DNA of 8,084 bases from Actinomycetota bacterium (GCA_003456155.1 DMPC01000118.1:21723-29806), one strand, 5' to 3'; shown: positions 1 through 6,562, counted from the first letter of the stretch. Notes: generated by a model from the sequence alone, not told the origin. Numbers and translations are program-made.

Positions 1-24
1 GGCCCCTCATCCTGATCAGGGGCC
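1..24. terminator. Possible hairpin at the 3' end of the zinc-ribbon gene
   Basis: A perfect 7-bp inverted repeat, GGCCCCT at 1-7 and AGGGGCC at 18-24, encloses a 10-base loop. A second perfect palindrome, CCTGATCAGG at 11-20, overlaps it. The stop codon of the minus-strand zinc-ribbon gene (16-18) lies inside. A GC-rich stem at a gene end could act as a terminator, but no T-run can be seen because the window begins here. Confidence 0.25.
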
Positions 25-294
25 TCCGTCACCCGGCCCCTCGTCCGCCGGCCCACCGAACTCCGGCCGCGACACCACCTCAATGCGATCTGCAGCGCCA
101 CACCACCGGCAGGTCACCGACTCCACGACCTCGACGAGGATCTCGGTCTCGTCGATGGTGGGCTGCCCCGCCATGTCCAGGTGCCAGAACTCCCGCACCC
201 GCGAGCTGCGCACGACGTCGAAACGGGTGAGATTGCCGCAGTGCGCACAGCGCCAACGCGAACGCTCGTCGGGGATCACCGGGGAGTCAGCCAC
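16..294 (-). CDS. Small zinc-ribbon protein, function unknown
   Basis: Predicted 92-residue soluble protein with two CxxC knuckles, C16-A-H-C19 and C62-R-W-C65, about 42 residues apart. This layout would bind one structural zinc ion. Between them lies a segment with conserved-looking aromatic and acidic residues (REFWHLD at 35-40, then an acidic beta-rich stretch). The C-terminus is a disordered Gly/Pro/Asp tail from about residue 80. There is no signal peptide or membrane segment. The start is GTG at 294; the upstream sequence shows no strong Shine-Dalgarno, so a short-leader or leaderless message is possible. The gene is divergent from the exonuclease/UvrC fusion with 56 bases between the starts. 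The sequence resembles a family of small uncharacterised actinobacterial proteins seen near this locus, but that is from memory and gives no function. A nucleic-acid-binding role is only a guess from the fold. Confidence 0.8.
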   Translation of the reverse strand: MADSPVIPDERSRWRCAHCGNLTRFDVVRSSRVREFWHLDMAGQPTIDETEILVEVVESVTCRWCGAADRIEVVSRPEFGGPADEGPGDGGP

Positions 295-350
295 GCCGCG
301 AGCCTACCGATGCAGGCCGCTGTCACACGGGGCCCCTACCGTGAGCGGGT

Positions 351-2189
351 ATGGAGCGCGGAGCGAGGGCGGTGCAGACGAGCCTCGACGATCTCGGCAC
401 CGCGCTGCGCGACGTGACCTTCGTGGTCGTCGACCTCGAGACCACGGGGGGCGCACCTCGCGAGGCCGGAATCACCGAGATCGGCGCCGTCGCCGTGCGC
501 GGTGGCGAGGTGCTCGGCGAGTTCGCCACCCTCGTCAATCCCGGCGTCCCGATTCCCCCCTTCGTCGCCGCCCTCACCGGGATCACCGACGCGACCGTCG
601 CCACCGCTCCGCGCCTGGGTGCCGTGCTGCCCGCCTTCCTCGAGTTCCTCGGCGGAGCCACCCTGGTGGCGCACAACGCTCCCTACGACGTCGGCTTCCT
701 GCGCGCCGCCTGCGAACGGCACGAACTGCCGTGGCCCCAGCCGCGGGTCGTCGACACCGCCCGCCTCGCGCGCGTCACGCTGCATCGCGACGAGGTCCGG
801 AACTGCAAGCTGGGCACCCTGGCGGCGCACTTCCGGTCCGCGGTGACTCCGACGCACCGCGCACTCGATGACGCCCGGGCCACCGTCGACGTCCTCCACG
901 GTCTGCTGGGGCGCGCCGCCGACTTCGGTGTCACCACTGTCGAGGATCTGCGCGCCTTCACCTCCCGCGTGACACCGGCCCAGCGCGCCAAGCGGCACCT
1001 CGCCGACGGACTTCCTGACGCCCCCGGCGTCTACGTCTTCGAGGACGCGCAGGGCGCCTCGCTCTACGTCGGGACATCCCGGAGCATCCGAACCCGCGTG
1101 CGCACCTACTTCACCGCGACCGAGACACGACGACGCATGGCGGAGATGGTGTCGATCGCCGAGCGGATCACCCCGATCGTCTGCGCGACGCCCCTGGAGG
1201 CACGAGTCCGCGAACTCCGCCTGATCGTCGAACGACAGCCCCGCTACAACCGTCGGTCCCGCCAGCCCGACCGCCAGGTCTGGATCAAGCTGACCGTCGA
1301 ATCCGCCCCCCGACTCTCCCTGGTCAAGGAGGTGCACGACGACGAGCACCTCGGAGCCCGATATCTCGGTCCCTTCAGTGGTCGGGCAAGCGCGCAATCC
1401 GCTCTCGAAGCCCTGCTCCTCGCCCATCCGATCCGGACCTGCACCCCCCGCCTCGCCCGCCGGCCTCGAGCCACGACGCCCGGCTGCGCGCTGGCCGAAC
1501 TGGGCCGATGCCTGGCTCCCTGCACCTCATCCGGAGATCGAGACGCCTACGACGAGCGTGTGGAAGCGCTCCGGGCCGCTATGTCGGGTGACCTTCGAAC
1601 GGTGATCACCGCTGCACGATCGCGCATGTCAGCGCTGGCGGACCAGCAGCGCTTCGAGGAGGCATCCGGCTGGCGCGATCGGCTCGATGCCGTGTGCCGG
1701 GCGAGCCTGCGGGTGCATCGCCTCCGGCTGCTCGCGCAGGAGCCGCTGCTCGTCGCGGCCGAGCCCACCGACGATCTGGGCTGGGACATCCACGTGATGC
1801 GGCACGGCCGCCTGGCCGCCGCTGGTCATGCACCCCCCGGCTCCGATCCGCGCGTGCACGTCGAGACCCTGGTGGCGCGTGCCGATCACGTGGACCCGGT
1901 GCCCGGGCCCGCGCCCGCCGGACTGACCGAGGAGGCCGAGGAGATCCTGCGGTGGCTCGACTCCGGAAGCGTCCGCATGGTCCGGGCCAGCACCGCCTGG
2001 GCTCTTCCCCTGCACAGCGGGGGCAGGGAGGCGGCCGACCTCCAGGCACGCCGACGTCTGGTCAGCCACGCATCCAGCGGCCTGGTGAGCAACTACCTGG
2101 CCGATGCAGGCGACTCACGGCACGGGCAACTGGGCCGCCCCGCGGGTCCGCACTCAGGTGCACCGGTGACTCGGATCCGGTCCGCCTGA
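351..2189 (+). CDS. DEDDh exonuclease fused to a UvrC-like GIY-YIG nuclease
   Basis: A 612-residue two-part repair nuclease, matching the family of M. tuberculosis Rv2191. Residues 20-185 form a DnaQ-like 3'-5' exonuclease: D28 and E30 in the Exo I motif (VVDLETTGG), D113 in HNAPYD, and H169/D174 in THRALDDA. Residues 220-305 form a GIY-YIG domain: GVY at 226-228, YVG at 239-241, an Arg-rich helix, E288 as the likely metal ligand and N300 in PRYN. Cysteines 364, 379, 387 and 391 have the 8- and 4-residue spacings of the iron-sulfur cysteines of E. coli UvrC. A UVR-like helix pair lies at about 425-447. The UvrC C-terminal RNase H-like nuclease and helix-hairpin-helix domains are absent, so it resembles Cho/UvrC-N, the half that makes the 3' incision. 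ATG 351 is the first start after an in-frame stop at 342-344; GTG 372 is an alternative. A role in nucleotide-excision or related repair is inferred. Confidence 0.93.
   Translation: MERGARAVQTSLDDLGTALRDVTFVVVDLETTGGAPREAGITEIGAVAVRGGEVLGEFATLVNPGVPIPPFVAALTGITDATVATAPRLGAVLPAFLEFLGGATLVAHNAPYDVGFLRAACERHELPWPQPRVVDTARLARVTLHRDEVRNCKLGTLAAHFRSAVTPTHRALDDARATVDVLHGLLGRAADFGVTTVEDLRAFTSRVTPAQRAKRHLADGLPDAPGVYVFEDAQGASLYVGTSRSIRTRVRTYFTATETRRRMAEMVSIAERITPIVCATPLEARVRELRLIVERQPRYNRRSRQPDRQVWIKLTVESAPRLSLVKEVHDDEHLGARYLGPFSGRASAQSALEALLLAHPIRTCTPRLARRPRATTPGCALAELGRCLAPCTSSGDRDAYDERVEALRAAMSGDLRTVITAARSRMSALADQQRFEEASGWRDRLDAVCRASLRVHRLRLLAQEPLLVAAEPTDDLGWDIHVMRHGRLAAAGHAPPGSDPRVHVETLVARADHVDPVPGPAPAGLTEEAEEILRWLDSGSVRMVRASTAWALPLHSGGREAADLQARRRLVSHASSGLVSNYLADAGDSRHGQLGRPAGPHSGAPVTRIRSA
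360..369 (+). promoter_or_regulatory. Shine-Dalgarno-like stretch for an alternative GTG start
   Basis: GGAGCGAGGG precedes an in-frame GTG at 372-374. GGAG at 360-363 is 8 bases from it. The ATG at 351 has only a weak GAGCGGG upstream. Starting at 372 would remove seven residues and leave the whole exonuclease domain intact, so the true start is undecided between 351 and 372. Confidence 0.35.
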
Positions 2190-2194
2190 GGGTC

Positions 2195-2210
2195 GCCTAG
2201 CCCCGTAGGC
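2195..2210. terminator. Weak hairpin between convergent genes
   Basis: GCCTA (2195-2199) and TAGGC (2206-2210) form a 5-bp stem with a 6-base loop, just past the nuclease stop and covering the trpD stop. The two convergent genes are only 7 bases apart, so a shared bidirectional terminator would have to sit here. The stem is short and lacks a T-tract on either strand, so this is weak. Confidence 0.2.
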
Positions 2211-3321
2211 CGGACGAGAGCGCAGCCCACCGAACCAGCAGGTCCTGAGCAGCTCCATCGGCAAGAACCTGGCGCGCGACCGGCACGTGCGTCGCAACCC
2301 GCTCGGTGAGATTTCCGCTTGGGGGGTCCTCTCCTGCATCGGCCGAGCGCGCCGATGCAAAGGCCGCGAGCGCGGCGGCAGCGTTGATCGCCACGGCATC
2401 GCGGATCGCGACAATGCGGTCGCCGTCCTCCCCCTCTGGTGACCCTCCCCCGAGGGCGGCCATCAGCAACTGGGCGTTGCGCACCCGGTCGCCCCCGCGA
2501 AGCAGGCTCGGGTCATGGCGCGGGATGCCGAGATCCGCCGCATCGAGCTGCGTCTGCTGAACGGTTCCGCCCGTGGCGTCCCAGACCCGGGTCGGACCCG
2601 TGGTGGTCACCTCGTCCAGGCCGTCCACCCCGCGCACGACGAGGGCCCGTACGCCGCGCGCTGCGAGCACATCGGCCATCACCGGGGCCAGCACCTCGTT
2701 GGAGGTACCGATCAGAGCTGCTCGGGCCCCGCCGGGGTTGGTGAGCGGCCCGAGGATGTTGAACACCGTCGGGATGCCGAGCTCGCGGCGCCACGGGCCA
2801 GCATGCCGAAGGCCCGGATGGTGGACCTGGGCGAAGCAGAACCCGATACCCGCGTCCTGAACACAGCGGACGACGGCATCCGGCTCCAGATCGATGGCGA
2901 CCCCGAGTTCCTCGAGGACATCCGCCGTGCCGGTCGACGATGACGCCGCGCGATTGCCGTGCTTCACCACCGGCACCCCCGACGCCGCGCACACCAGGGC
3001 GGCCATGGTCGAGATGTTGACGGTATGGGCCTGATCACCCCCGGTGCCCACGACATCCAGGGACAACGGCGCCCCCGCCGGGCCGAAGTCGAGCAGGCGG
3101 GCGTGCTCGAGCATGGTGGCCACGAGGGCCGCGACCTCACTCGGCGACTCGCCCTTGGCGCGCAAGCCCATCACGAAGGCACCGAACTGAGCACTCGTCG
3201 CCGCGCCCGCGAGGACCTGCTCCATGGCCCAACCGGCCTGATCGACCGTCAGCTGCCGACCTGCAGCCAGGCTCGCCAGCACGTCGGGCCATGCCCGCGC
3301 GGCCGAATCCGAGGACGACAC
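2197..3321 (-). CDS. trpD: Anthranilate phosphoribosyltransferase
   Basis: This cytoplasmic enzyme transfers the phosphoribosyl group of PRPP to anthranilate, the second step of tryptophan synthesis from chorismate. The 374-residue product has the family layout: an N-terminal helical domain (about 10-75), then an alpha/beta domain with the PRPP loop GTGGD at 92-96, NIST at 102-105, KHGNR at 120-124, RRELGIPTVFNILGPLTNP at 178-196 and the Mg-binding D236/E237 in DGLDEVTTTG. It is somewhat longer than the usual 340-350 residues, through Gly/Glu/Asp-rich inserts at about 291-301 and 324-337. The start is GTG at 3321, three bases after the stop of the receiver-like gene, with no visible Shine-Dalgarno; the two are probably cotranscribed and translationally coupled. 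No other trp gene is in the window, consistent with trpD standing apart from the main trp cluster in many actinomycetes. The related thymidine/pyrimidine phosphorylases are excluded by the KHGNR and NILGPLTNP motifs. Confidence 0.96.
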   Translation of the reverse strand: MSSSDSAARAWPDVLASLAAGRQLTVDQAGWAMEQVLAGAATSAQFGAFVMGLRAKGESPSEVAALVATMLEHARLLDFGPAGAPLSLDVVGTGGDQAHTVNISTMAALVCAASGVPVVKHGNRAASSSTGTADVLEELGVAIDLEPDAVVRCVQDAGIGFCFAQVHHPGLRHAGPWRRELGIPTVFNILGPLTNPGGARAALIGTSNEVLAPVMADVLAARGVRALVVRGVDGLDEVTTTGPTRVWDATGGTVQQTQLDAADLGIPRHDPSLLRGGDRVRNAQLLMAALGGGSPEGEDGDRIVAIRDAVAINAAAALAAFASARSADAGEDPPSGNLTERVATHVPVARQVLADGAAQDLLVRWAALSSGLRG

Positions 3322-3324
3322 CGG

Positions 3325-3858
3325 TCAGGCGGTCACGACGGCGTGCCGACTGCGCAGCAGCGAGGTCACGACCTTCGCGAGGGCGATCGCATCCAGGGGG
3401 TGCGAGGTGACCCCGTCCGCCCGCGACCACGTGGCCAGCCAGGCATCCTGCGGACGACCCACGAGCACGAGGACCGGCGGACAGTGGTAGATCTCGTCCT
3501 TCAGCTGTCGGCAGACGCCCATGCCACCGGCCGGGGCAGCCTCACCGTCGAGGATGAGCAGATCCAACCCCCCACGGTCCGCCATAGCGATGACCACCGG
3601 CTCGGTGGCCACCTCGACGAACTCCAAGGGTGGCAGGTCCGCCGCCGGGCGACGCCCCAGCGCCGACATCACCTGCCCGCGCACCAGCCGGTCGTCGCTG
3701 TAGACGAGGACCCGCAGGGTGGGCTCGGAGTCGGACCCCGCCGGGCCACCGGCATGAGGGCCACCGTCATGAAGGTCGGCGTCCGGGTCAACGTCCTCAA
3801 AAGCCTCATCGGTCGCCTCGGCCTGATGCAGGGCGACGGTGCGATCTGCGTGCTCCAC
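3325..3858 (-). CDS. Atypical stand-alone response-regulator receiver-like protein
   Basis: Product of 177 residues from GTG 3858. Residues 1-46 are an acidic, Gly/Pro-rich, probably disordered tail; residues 47-170 resemble a CheY-like receiver. LRVLVYSDD gives the acidic pair D55/D56 after strand 1, and LLILDGE places D104 where the phosphoacceptor normally lies. The expected Thr/Ser after strand 4 is V133 (VLVLVGR), and the invariant Lys of the K-P motif is H153 (SHPLD), so normal phosphorelay switching is doubtful. There is no DNA-binding or enzymatic output domain and no neighbouring histidine kinase. It is followed three bases later by trpD and is divergent from ctaE, and similar proteins exist in other actinomycetes at this place (from memory). 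A role in controlling trpD or the respiratory operon is only contextual inference. The start is uncertain: the frame stays open to 4173, but that would overlap ctaE; GTG 3867 is also possible. Confidence 0.82.
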   Translation of the reverse strand: MEHADRTVALHQAEATDEAFEDVDPDADLHDGGPHAGGPAGSDSEPTLRVLVYSDDRLVRGQVMSALGRRPAADLPPLEFVEVATEPVVIAMADRGGLDLLILDGEAAPAGGMGVCRQLKDEIYHCPPVLVLVGRPQDAWLATWSRADGVTSHPLDAIALAKVVTSLLRSRHAVVTA

Positions 3859-3865
3859 GGGCGTC

Positions 3866-3871
3866 ACTCTA
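3866..3871 (-). promoter_or_regulatory. Candidate -10 box for the receiver-trpD unit
   Basis: On the minus strand TAGAGT matches the actinobacterial TANNNT -10 consensus. It ends 7 bases before GTG 3858, the spacing expected if transcription starts at the start codon itself (a leaderless message). No convincing -35 hexamer is seen upstream. This is also the main reason for preferring 3858 over the in-frame GTG at 3867. Confidence 0.35.
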
Positions 3872-3946
3872 GTGGGGCCCCGGAACGTGGGGCGAATGTG
3901 ACCGATTCCTCGGGGGGGTCCGAGGGCGATCACCGACGTCATCTGC

Positions 3947-3952
3947 CAGACT
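3947..3952 (+). promoter_or_regulatory. Weak candidate -10 box for the ctaE-qcrCAB operon
   Basis: CAGACT has the A and T of a TANNNT box and ends 6 bases before the ctaE GTG. No Shine-Dalgarno precedes that GTG, so a leaderless message is plausible. The 100-base divergent gap (3859-3958) must hold both promoters, but no strong -35 element stands out. Confidence 0.22.
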
Positions 3953-3958
3953 CGCCTC

Positions 3959-4564
3959 GTGGCCCAAGCAACAACCATCCCCCAGGCATACGCCCACGCT
4001 CCCGCCAACCGGCCGAACATGGTCGCCATCGGAACCATCGTGTGGCTGGCCAGCGAGTTGATGTTCTTCGCGGCCCTGTTCGCGATGTACTTCACCCTCC
4101 GTGCGGTCAATCCCGAGGTGTGGGCGGAGGAGACCCAGCTGCTGAACATTCCGTTCGCCAGCATCAACACCACGATCCTGGTGCTCTCGTCGGTGACCTG
4201 TCAGCTCGGTGTGTTCGCTGCGGAGCGCGGGGACGTCAAGGGCCTGCGCCGCTGGTTCATCATCACCTTCATCATGGGTGCCATCTTCATCGCGGGTCAG
4301 GTGACCGAGTACGCCGAGCTGGTGCACGAAGGCCTCACCCTTTCCAGCAGCGCCTACGGCACGGCGTTCTACCTGACCACGGGATTCCATGGACTGCACG
4401 TCACCGGCGGCCTGATCGCCTTCCTGTTCGTGCTGGCCACCACCTACGTGGTGAAGCGCTTCAGCCATGACCAGGCGACCCGGGCCATCGTCACGTCCTA
4501 CTACTGGCACTTCGTGGACGTCGTCTGGATCGCCCTGTTCTTCATGATCTACATCCTCAAGTAA
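3959..4564 (+). CDS. ctaE: Cytochrome c oxidase subunit III (aa3 type)
   Basis: Integral-membrane core subunit of the aa3 oxidase. It carries no redox centre but stabilises subunit I and its proton uptake. The 201-residue product has five predicted membrane helices (about 24-46, 69-88, 97-116, 137-163, 181-199), the short form usual in actinomycetes, against seven in mitochondria. Family signatures are [11 protein letters not shown] at 32-42, whose E33 corresponds to the DCCD-reactive glutamate; [12 protein letters not shown] at 81-92; [10 protein letters not shown] at 142-151; and [10 protein letters not shown] at 181-190. The start is GTG 3959, leading into the conserved [13 protein letters not shown] region after a short variable N-terminus. 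It is the first gene of the ctaE-qcrC-qcrA-qcrB set, with a 67-base gap before qcrC. Subunits I and II are not in the window. The pairing with qcr genes is the hallmark of the actinobacterial bcc-aa3 supercomplex. Confidence 0.97.
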   Translation: MAQATTIPQAYAHAPANRPNMVAIGTIVWLASELMFFAALFAMYFTLRAVNPEVWAEETQLLNIPFASINTTILVLSSVTCQLGVFAAERGDVKGLRRWFIITFIMGAIFIAGQVTEYAELVHEGLTLSSSAYGTAFYLTTGFHGLHVTGGLIAFLFVLATTYVVKRFSHDQATRAIVTSYYWHFVDVVWIALFFMIYILK

Positions 4565-4615
4565 CGACGCCCGGGCTCGCCCCGGCCGGCACGACCAGCT
4601 CGACTCGACACGGCA

Positions 4616-4621
4616 GAGAGG
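4616..4621 (+). promoter_or_regulatory. Ribosome binding site of qcrC
   Basis: GAGAGG lies 10 bases upstream of GTG 4632 and supports that start, which begins just before the positively charged N-terminus of the signal anchor. It is in the 67-base ctaE-qcrC gap, which otherwise holds only a short CCGGG/CCCGG stem at 4571-4585. Confidence 0.55.
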
Positions 4622-4631
4622 TTCGGCGAAG

Positions 4632-5423
4632 GTGAAGTTCCTGGCCGCACGGCGGCGCAGTCCGCTCGTGGCATCAGCGTTGTTGATCGGCGCCCTCGCC
4701 GTCGTCGGGGGCGGTTACGCCGCTCTCGGGAACGTCCAGACCGCCGAGGCCACGATGGCCGTCGGCACCGAGACCCAGGTCGAGAAGGGCAAGCAGCTCT
4801 ACCTCGAGGGATGCTCGTCCTGCCACGGTCTGGAGGCCCAGGGCACCCAGACCGGACCCACCCTCATCGGCGTCGGCGCGGCATCCGTCCACTTCCAGGT
4901 CGCCACAGGTCGCATGCCGCTCGCGGCCCCCGGTGCGCAGGCTCCCTCGAAGGAGAACGTGTACTCCGAGGAGGACATCGCCGCCATGGCGGCCTATGTC
5001 GCGTCGCTGGCCCCCGGGCCGGCCATCCCGACCGCTGAGCAACTGGACTACTCCGACGCCGACATCGCCTTCGGCGGCGAGCTCTTCCGGATCAACTGCG
5101 CCCAGTGCCATCAGGCCGCCGGCCAGGGCGGAGCGCTGACGCAGGGCAAGTACGCACCCAACCTCATGCAGGCCACGCCCCAGGAGATCTACGAGGCGAT
5201 GCTGACCGGCCCTCAGAACATGCCGATCTTCGCCGACTCCCAGCTGCCCCCGGGTGACAAGCAGGCCATCATCGCCTACATCCGCGGACTCCAGGATGCC
5301 CCGAGCGCAGGAGGTATCAACCTCGGTCGCTTCGGTCCCGTGACCGAGGGCGTCTTCCTCGCTGTTGGCGTCTTCACCGCCCTGATCGCCGGGGCCGTCT
5401 GGATCGGAATCAAGTCGCGATGA
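4632..5423 (+). CDS. qcrC: Di-heme cytochrome c subunit of the bcc complex
   Basis: This membrane-anchored cytochrome cc takes electrons from the Rieske centre and hands them to the Cu-A site of the aa3 oxidase, replacing both cytochrome c1 and soluble cytochrome c in actinomycetes. The 263-residue product has a basic N-terminus and signal-anchor helix (about 12-33), two cytochrome c domains on the outer face, and a C-terminal helix (about 239-260). Heme site 1 is C61-S-S-C64-H65 with M95 in GRMPL as likely sixth ligand; heme site 2 is C156-A-Q-C159-H160 with M197 in NMPIF. Length and the two-CxxCH arrangement match the QcrC family. The start is GTG 4632. The stop overlaps the qcrA start as ATGA (5420-5423), indicating translational coupling. 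Heme attachment outside the membrane needs a cytochrome c maturation system, not seen here. Confidence 0.97.
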   Translation: MKFLAARRRSPLVASALLIGALAVVGGGYAALGNVQTAEATMAVGTETQVEKGKQLYLEGCSSCHGLEAQGTQTGPTLIGVGAASVHFQVATGRMPLAAPGAQAPSKENVYSEEDIAAMAAYVASLAPGPAIPTAEQLDYSDADIAFGGELFRINCAQCHQAAGQGGALTQGKYAPNLMQATPQEIYEAMLTGPQNMPIFADSQLPPGDKQAIIAYIRGLQDAPSAGGINLGRFGPVTEGVFLAVGVFTALIAGAVWIGIKSR

Positions 5424-6562
5424 CCGACATCACGCCTCACCAGGATCCATCAGGAGAGCACGGATCAACTCCTGCTCGACTCGGCTACTCCCCCGTGGCC
5501 GACATCCCGCATCGGCCACGCGCCACCGACACCGACCCCAAGGCCGCCCGTCGCGCGGAGCGCCAGGTCGCCACGATGTTCCTGCTGTCCATGCTGTTCG
5601 TGGCGCTCTTCGTCGTCGCCTACATCACGATCGACCCTCAGGCCATCGTCTACATCCCGGTGATGGGCGATGTCGGCGCCAGCAACGTGGCACTCGGCTT
5701 CACGATGGGTATGGCGATCCTGCTCATCGGCACCGGCGCCATCCAATGGGCCAAGAAGCTCATGCCCGACGTCGAGGTCGTCCAGCAGCGCCATGACATG
5801 GCATCACCGAAGCGCGCAACGCTCGAGGCCGAGGCCAACTACGAGCGAGGCAAGGAGGAGTCCGGCTTCGCGCGGTTCCCGATCATCCGGCGCACCCTCA
5901 TCGGGGCCTTGGTGCTGTTCCCCATCCCGCTGGTGCTCATGCTGCGCGACCTGTGGACCCCGAACGAGTTCACCGAGGGCAAATCCCCCGAAGAGCTGCT
6001 CTCGACCACCATGTGGACGTCCGGCATGCGCATCATCTCCGACGGCACCTACCAGGGCTCCTACGGGGAGGTGGACAGCGGCGGTGAGATGGCCGGTGAC
6101 ATCTCGACGACGGGCGACAATGTCTCCAGTCGGCCCGTACGCCCCGAGGACATTCCCGTCGGCGGCCTCGTCGCGGCCATCCCGCTCGATCTGCCCGAGG
6201 TCGAGCACGAGGAGGGCAGCTTCAACGCCCGCGCCAAGGCCGCGATCATCCTGGTGCGCATGGAGCCTGACGAGATCCGCTCCCAGCAGGGCGATGGCTG
6301 GGACTACCAGGGCATCCTCGCCTACTCCAAGATCTGCACGCACGTGGGCTGCCCCATCGCGCTGTACGAGCAGCGCACGCACCACCTGCTGTGCCCCTGC
6401 CACCAGTCGACCTTCGACCTGGCCGACTCGGGCAACGTCGTCTTCGGCCCTGCCGCACGACGGATGCCGCAGTTGCCGATCGGCGTGGATGAGGAAGGCT
6501 ATCTCGTAGCCCGTTCGGATTTCCAAGAACCTGTCGGACCTAGCTTCTGGGAGCGCGGATGA
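5420..6562 (+). CDS. qcrA: Rieske iron-sulfur subunit of the bcc complex
   Basis: The [2Fe-2S] protein accepts one electron from menaquinol at the Qo site of QcrB and passes it to QcrC. The 380-residue product has a cytoplasmic N-terminus of about 50 residues, three predicted membrane helices (about 50-71, 88-109, 158-176) and an extracytoplasmic Rieske domain. The cluster motifs are C306-T-H308-V-G-C311 and C325-P-C327-H328, giving two Cys and two His ligands; C311 and C327 are placed to form the usual disulfide. The three-helix form and long linker (about 110-157) are typical of actinomycetes; most other Rieske proteins have one helix. R157-R158 directly precede the third helix, fitting the Tat-dependent insertion shown for the Streptomyces coelicolor protein. 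The gene overlaps qcrC upstream and qcrB downstream by four bases each (ATGA). Confidence 0.97.
   Translation: MTDITPHQDPSGEHGSTPARLGYSPVADIPHRPRATDTDPKAARRAERQVATMFLLSMLFVALFVVAYITIDPQAIVYIPVMGDVGASNVALGFTMGMAILLIGTGAIQWAKKLMPDVEVVQQRHDMASPKRATLEAEANYERGKEESGFARFPIIRRTLIGALVLFPIPLVLMLRDLWTPNEFTEGKSPEELLSTTMWTSGMRIISDGTYQGSYGEVDSGGEMAGDISTTGDNVSSRPVRPEDIPVGGLVAAIPLDLPEVEHEEGSFNARAKAAIILVRMEPDEIRSQQGDGWDYQGILAYSKICTHVGCPIALYEQRTHHLLCPCHQSTFDLADSGNVVFGPAARRMPQLPIGVDEEGYLVARSDFQEPVGPSFWERG
6549..6553 (+). promoter_or_regulatory. Ribosome binding site of qcrB
   Basis: GGGAG inside the last codons of qcrA ends 5 bases before ATG 6559. It supports that start and lets ribosomes initiate independently as well as by coupling through the ATGA overlap. 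Confidence 0.55.

Noticed and set aside
83..871. Plus-strand frame of 262 codons over the zinc-ribbon gene and the exonuclease start
   Set aside because: Very Arg-rich translation in another frame of a real gene; a GC-bias artefact.
336..1427. Minus-strand open frame (363 codons) opposite the exonuclease/UvrC gene
   Set aside because: It lies wholly antisense to a gene with clear catalytic motifs; its Gly/Asp/Glu-rich translation has no family features.
3859..4173. N-terminal extension of the receiver-like frame up to 4173
   Set aside because: It would run through the promoter gap and about 215 bases antisense to ctaE, and the added residues do not look like any domain. GTG 3858 (or 3867) is more likely.
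2959..4470. Long plus-strand open frame (503 codons) across trpD, the receiver-like gene and ctaE
   Set aside because: It is antisense to trpD and the receiver-like gene and out of frame with ctaE. Its composition is low-complexity Arg/His/Gly-rich, typical of GC-rich shadow frames, and it has no recognisable domain.
4571..4585. CCGGG/CCCGG stem after ctaE as a terminator
   Set aside because: Only a 5-bp stem, no T-tract, and it lies within what looks like one respiratory operon. At most it could tune the ctaE to qcrC ratio.
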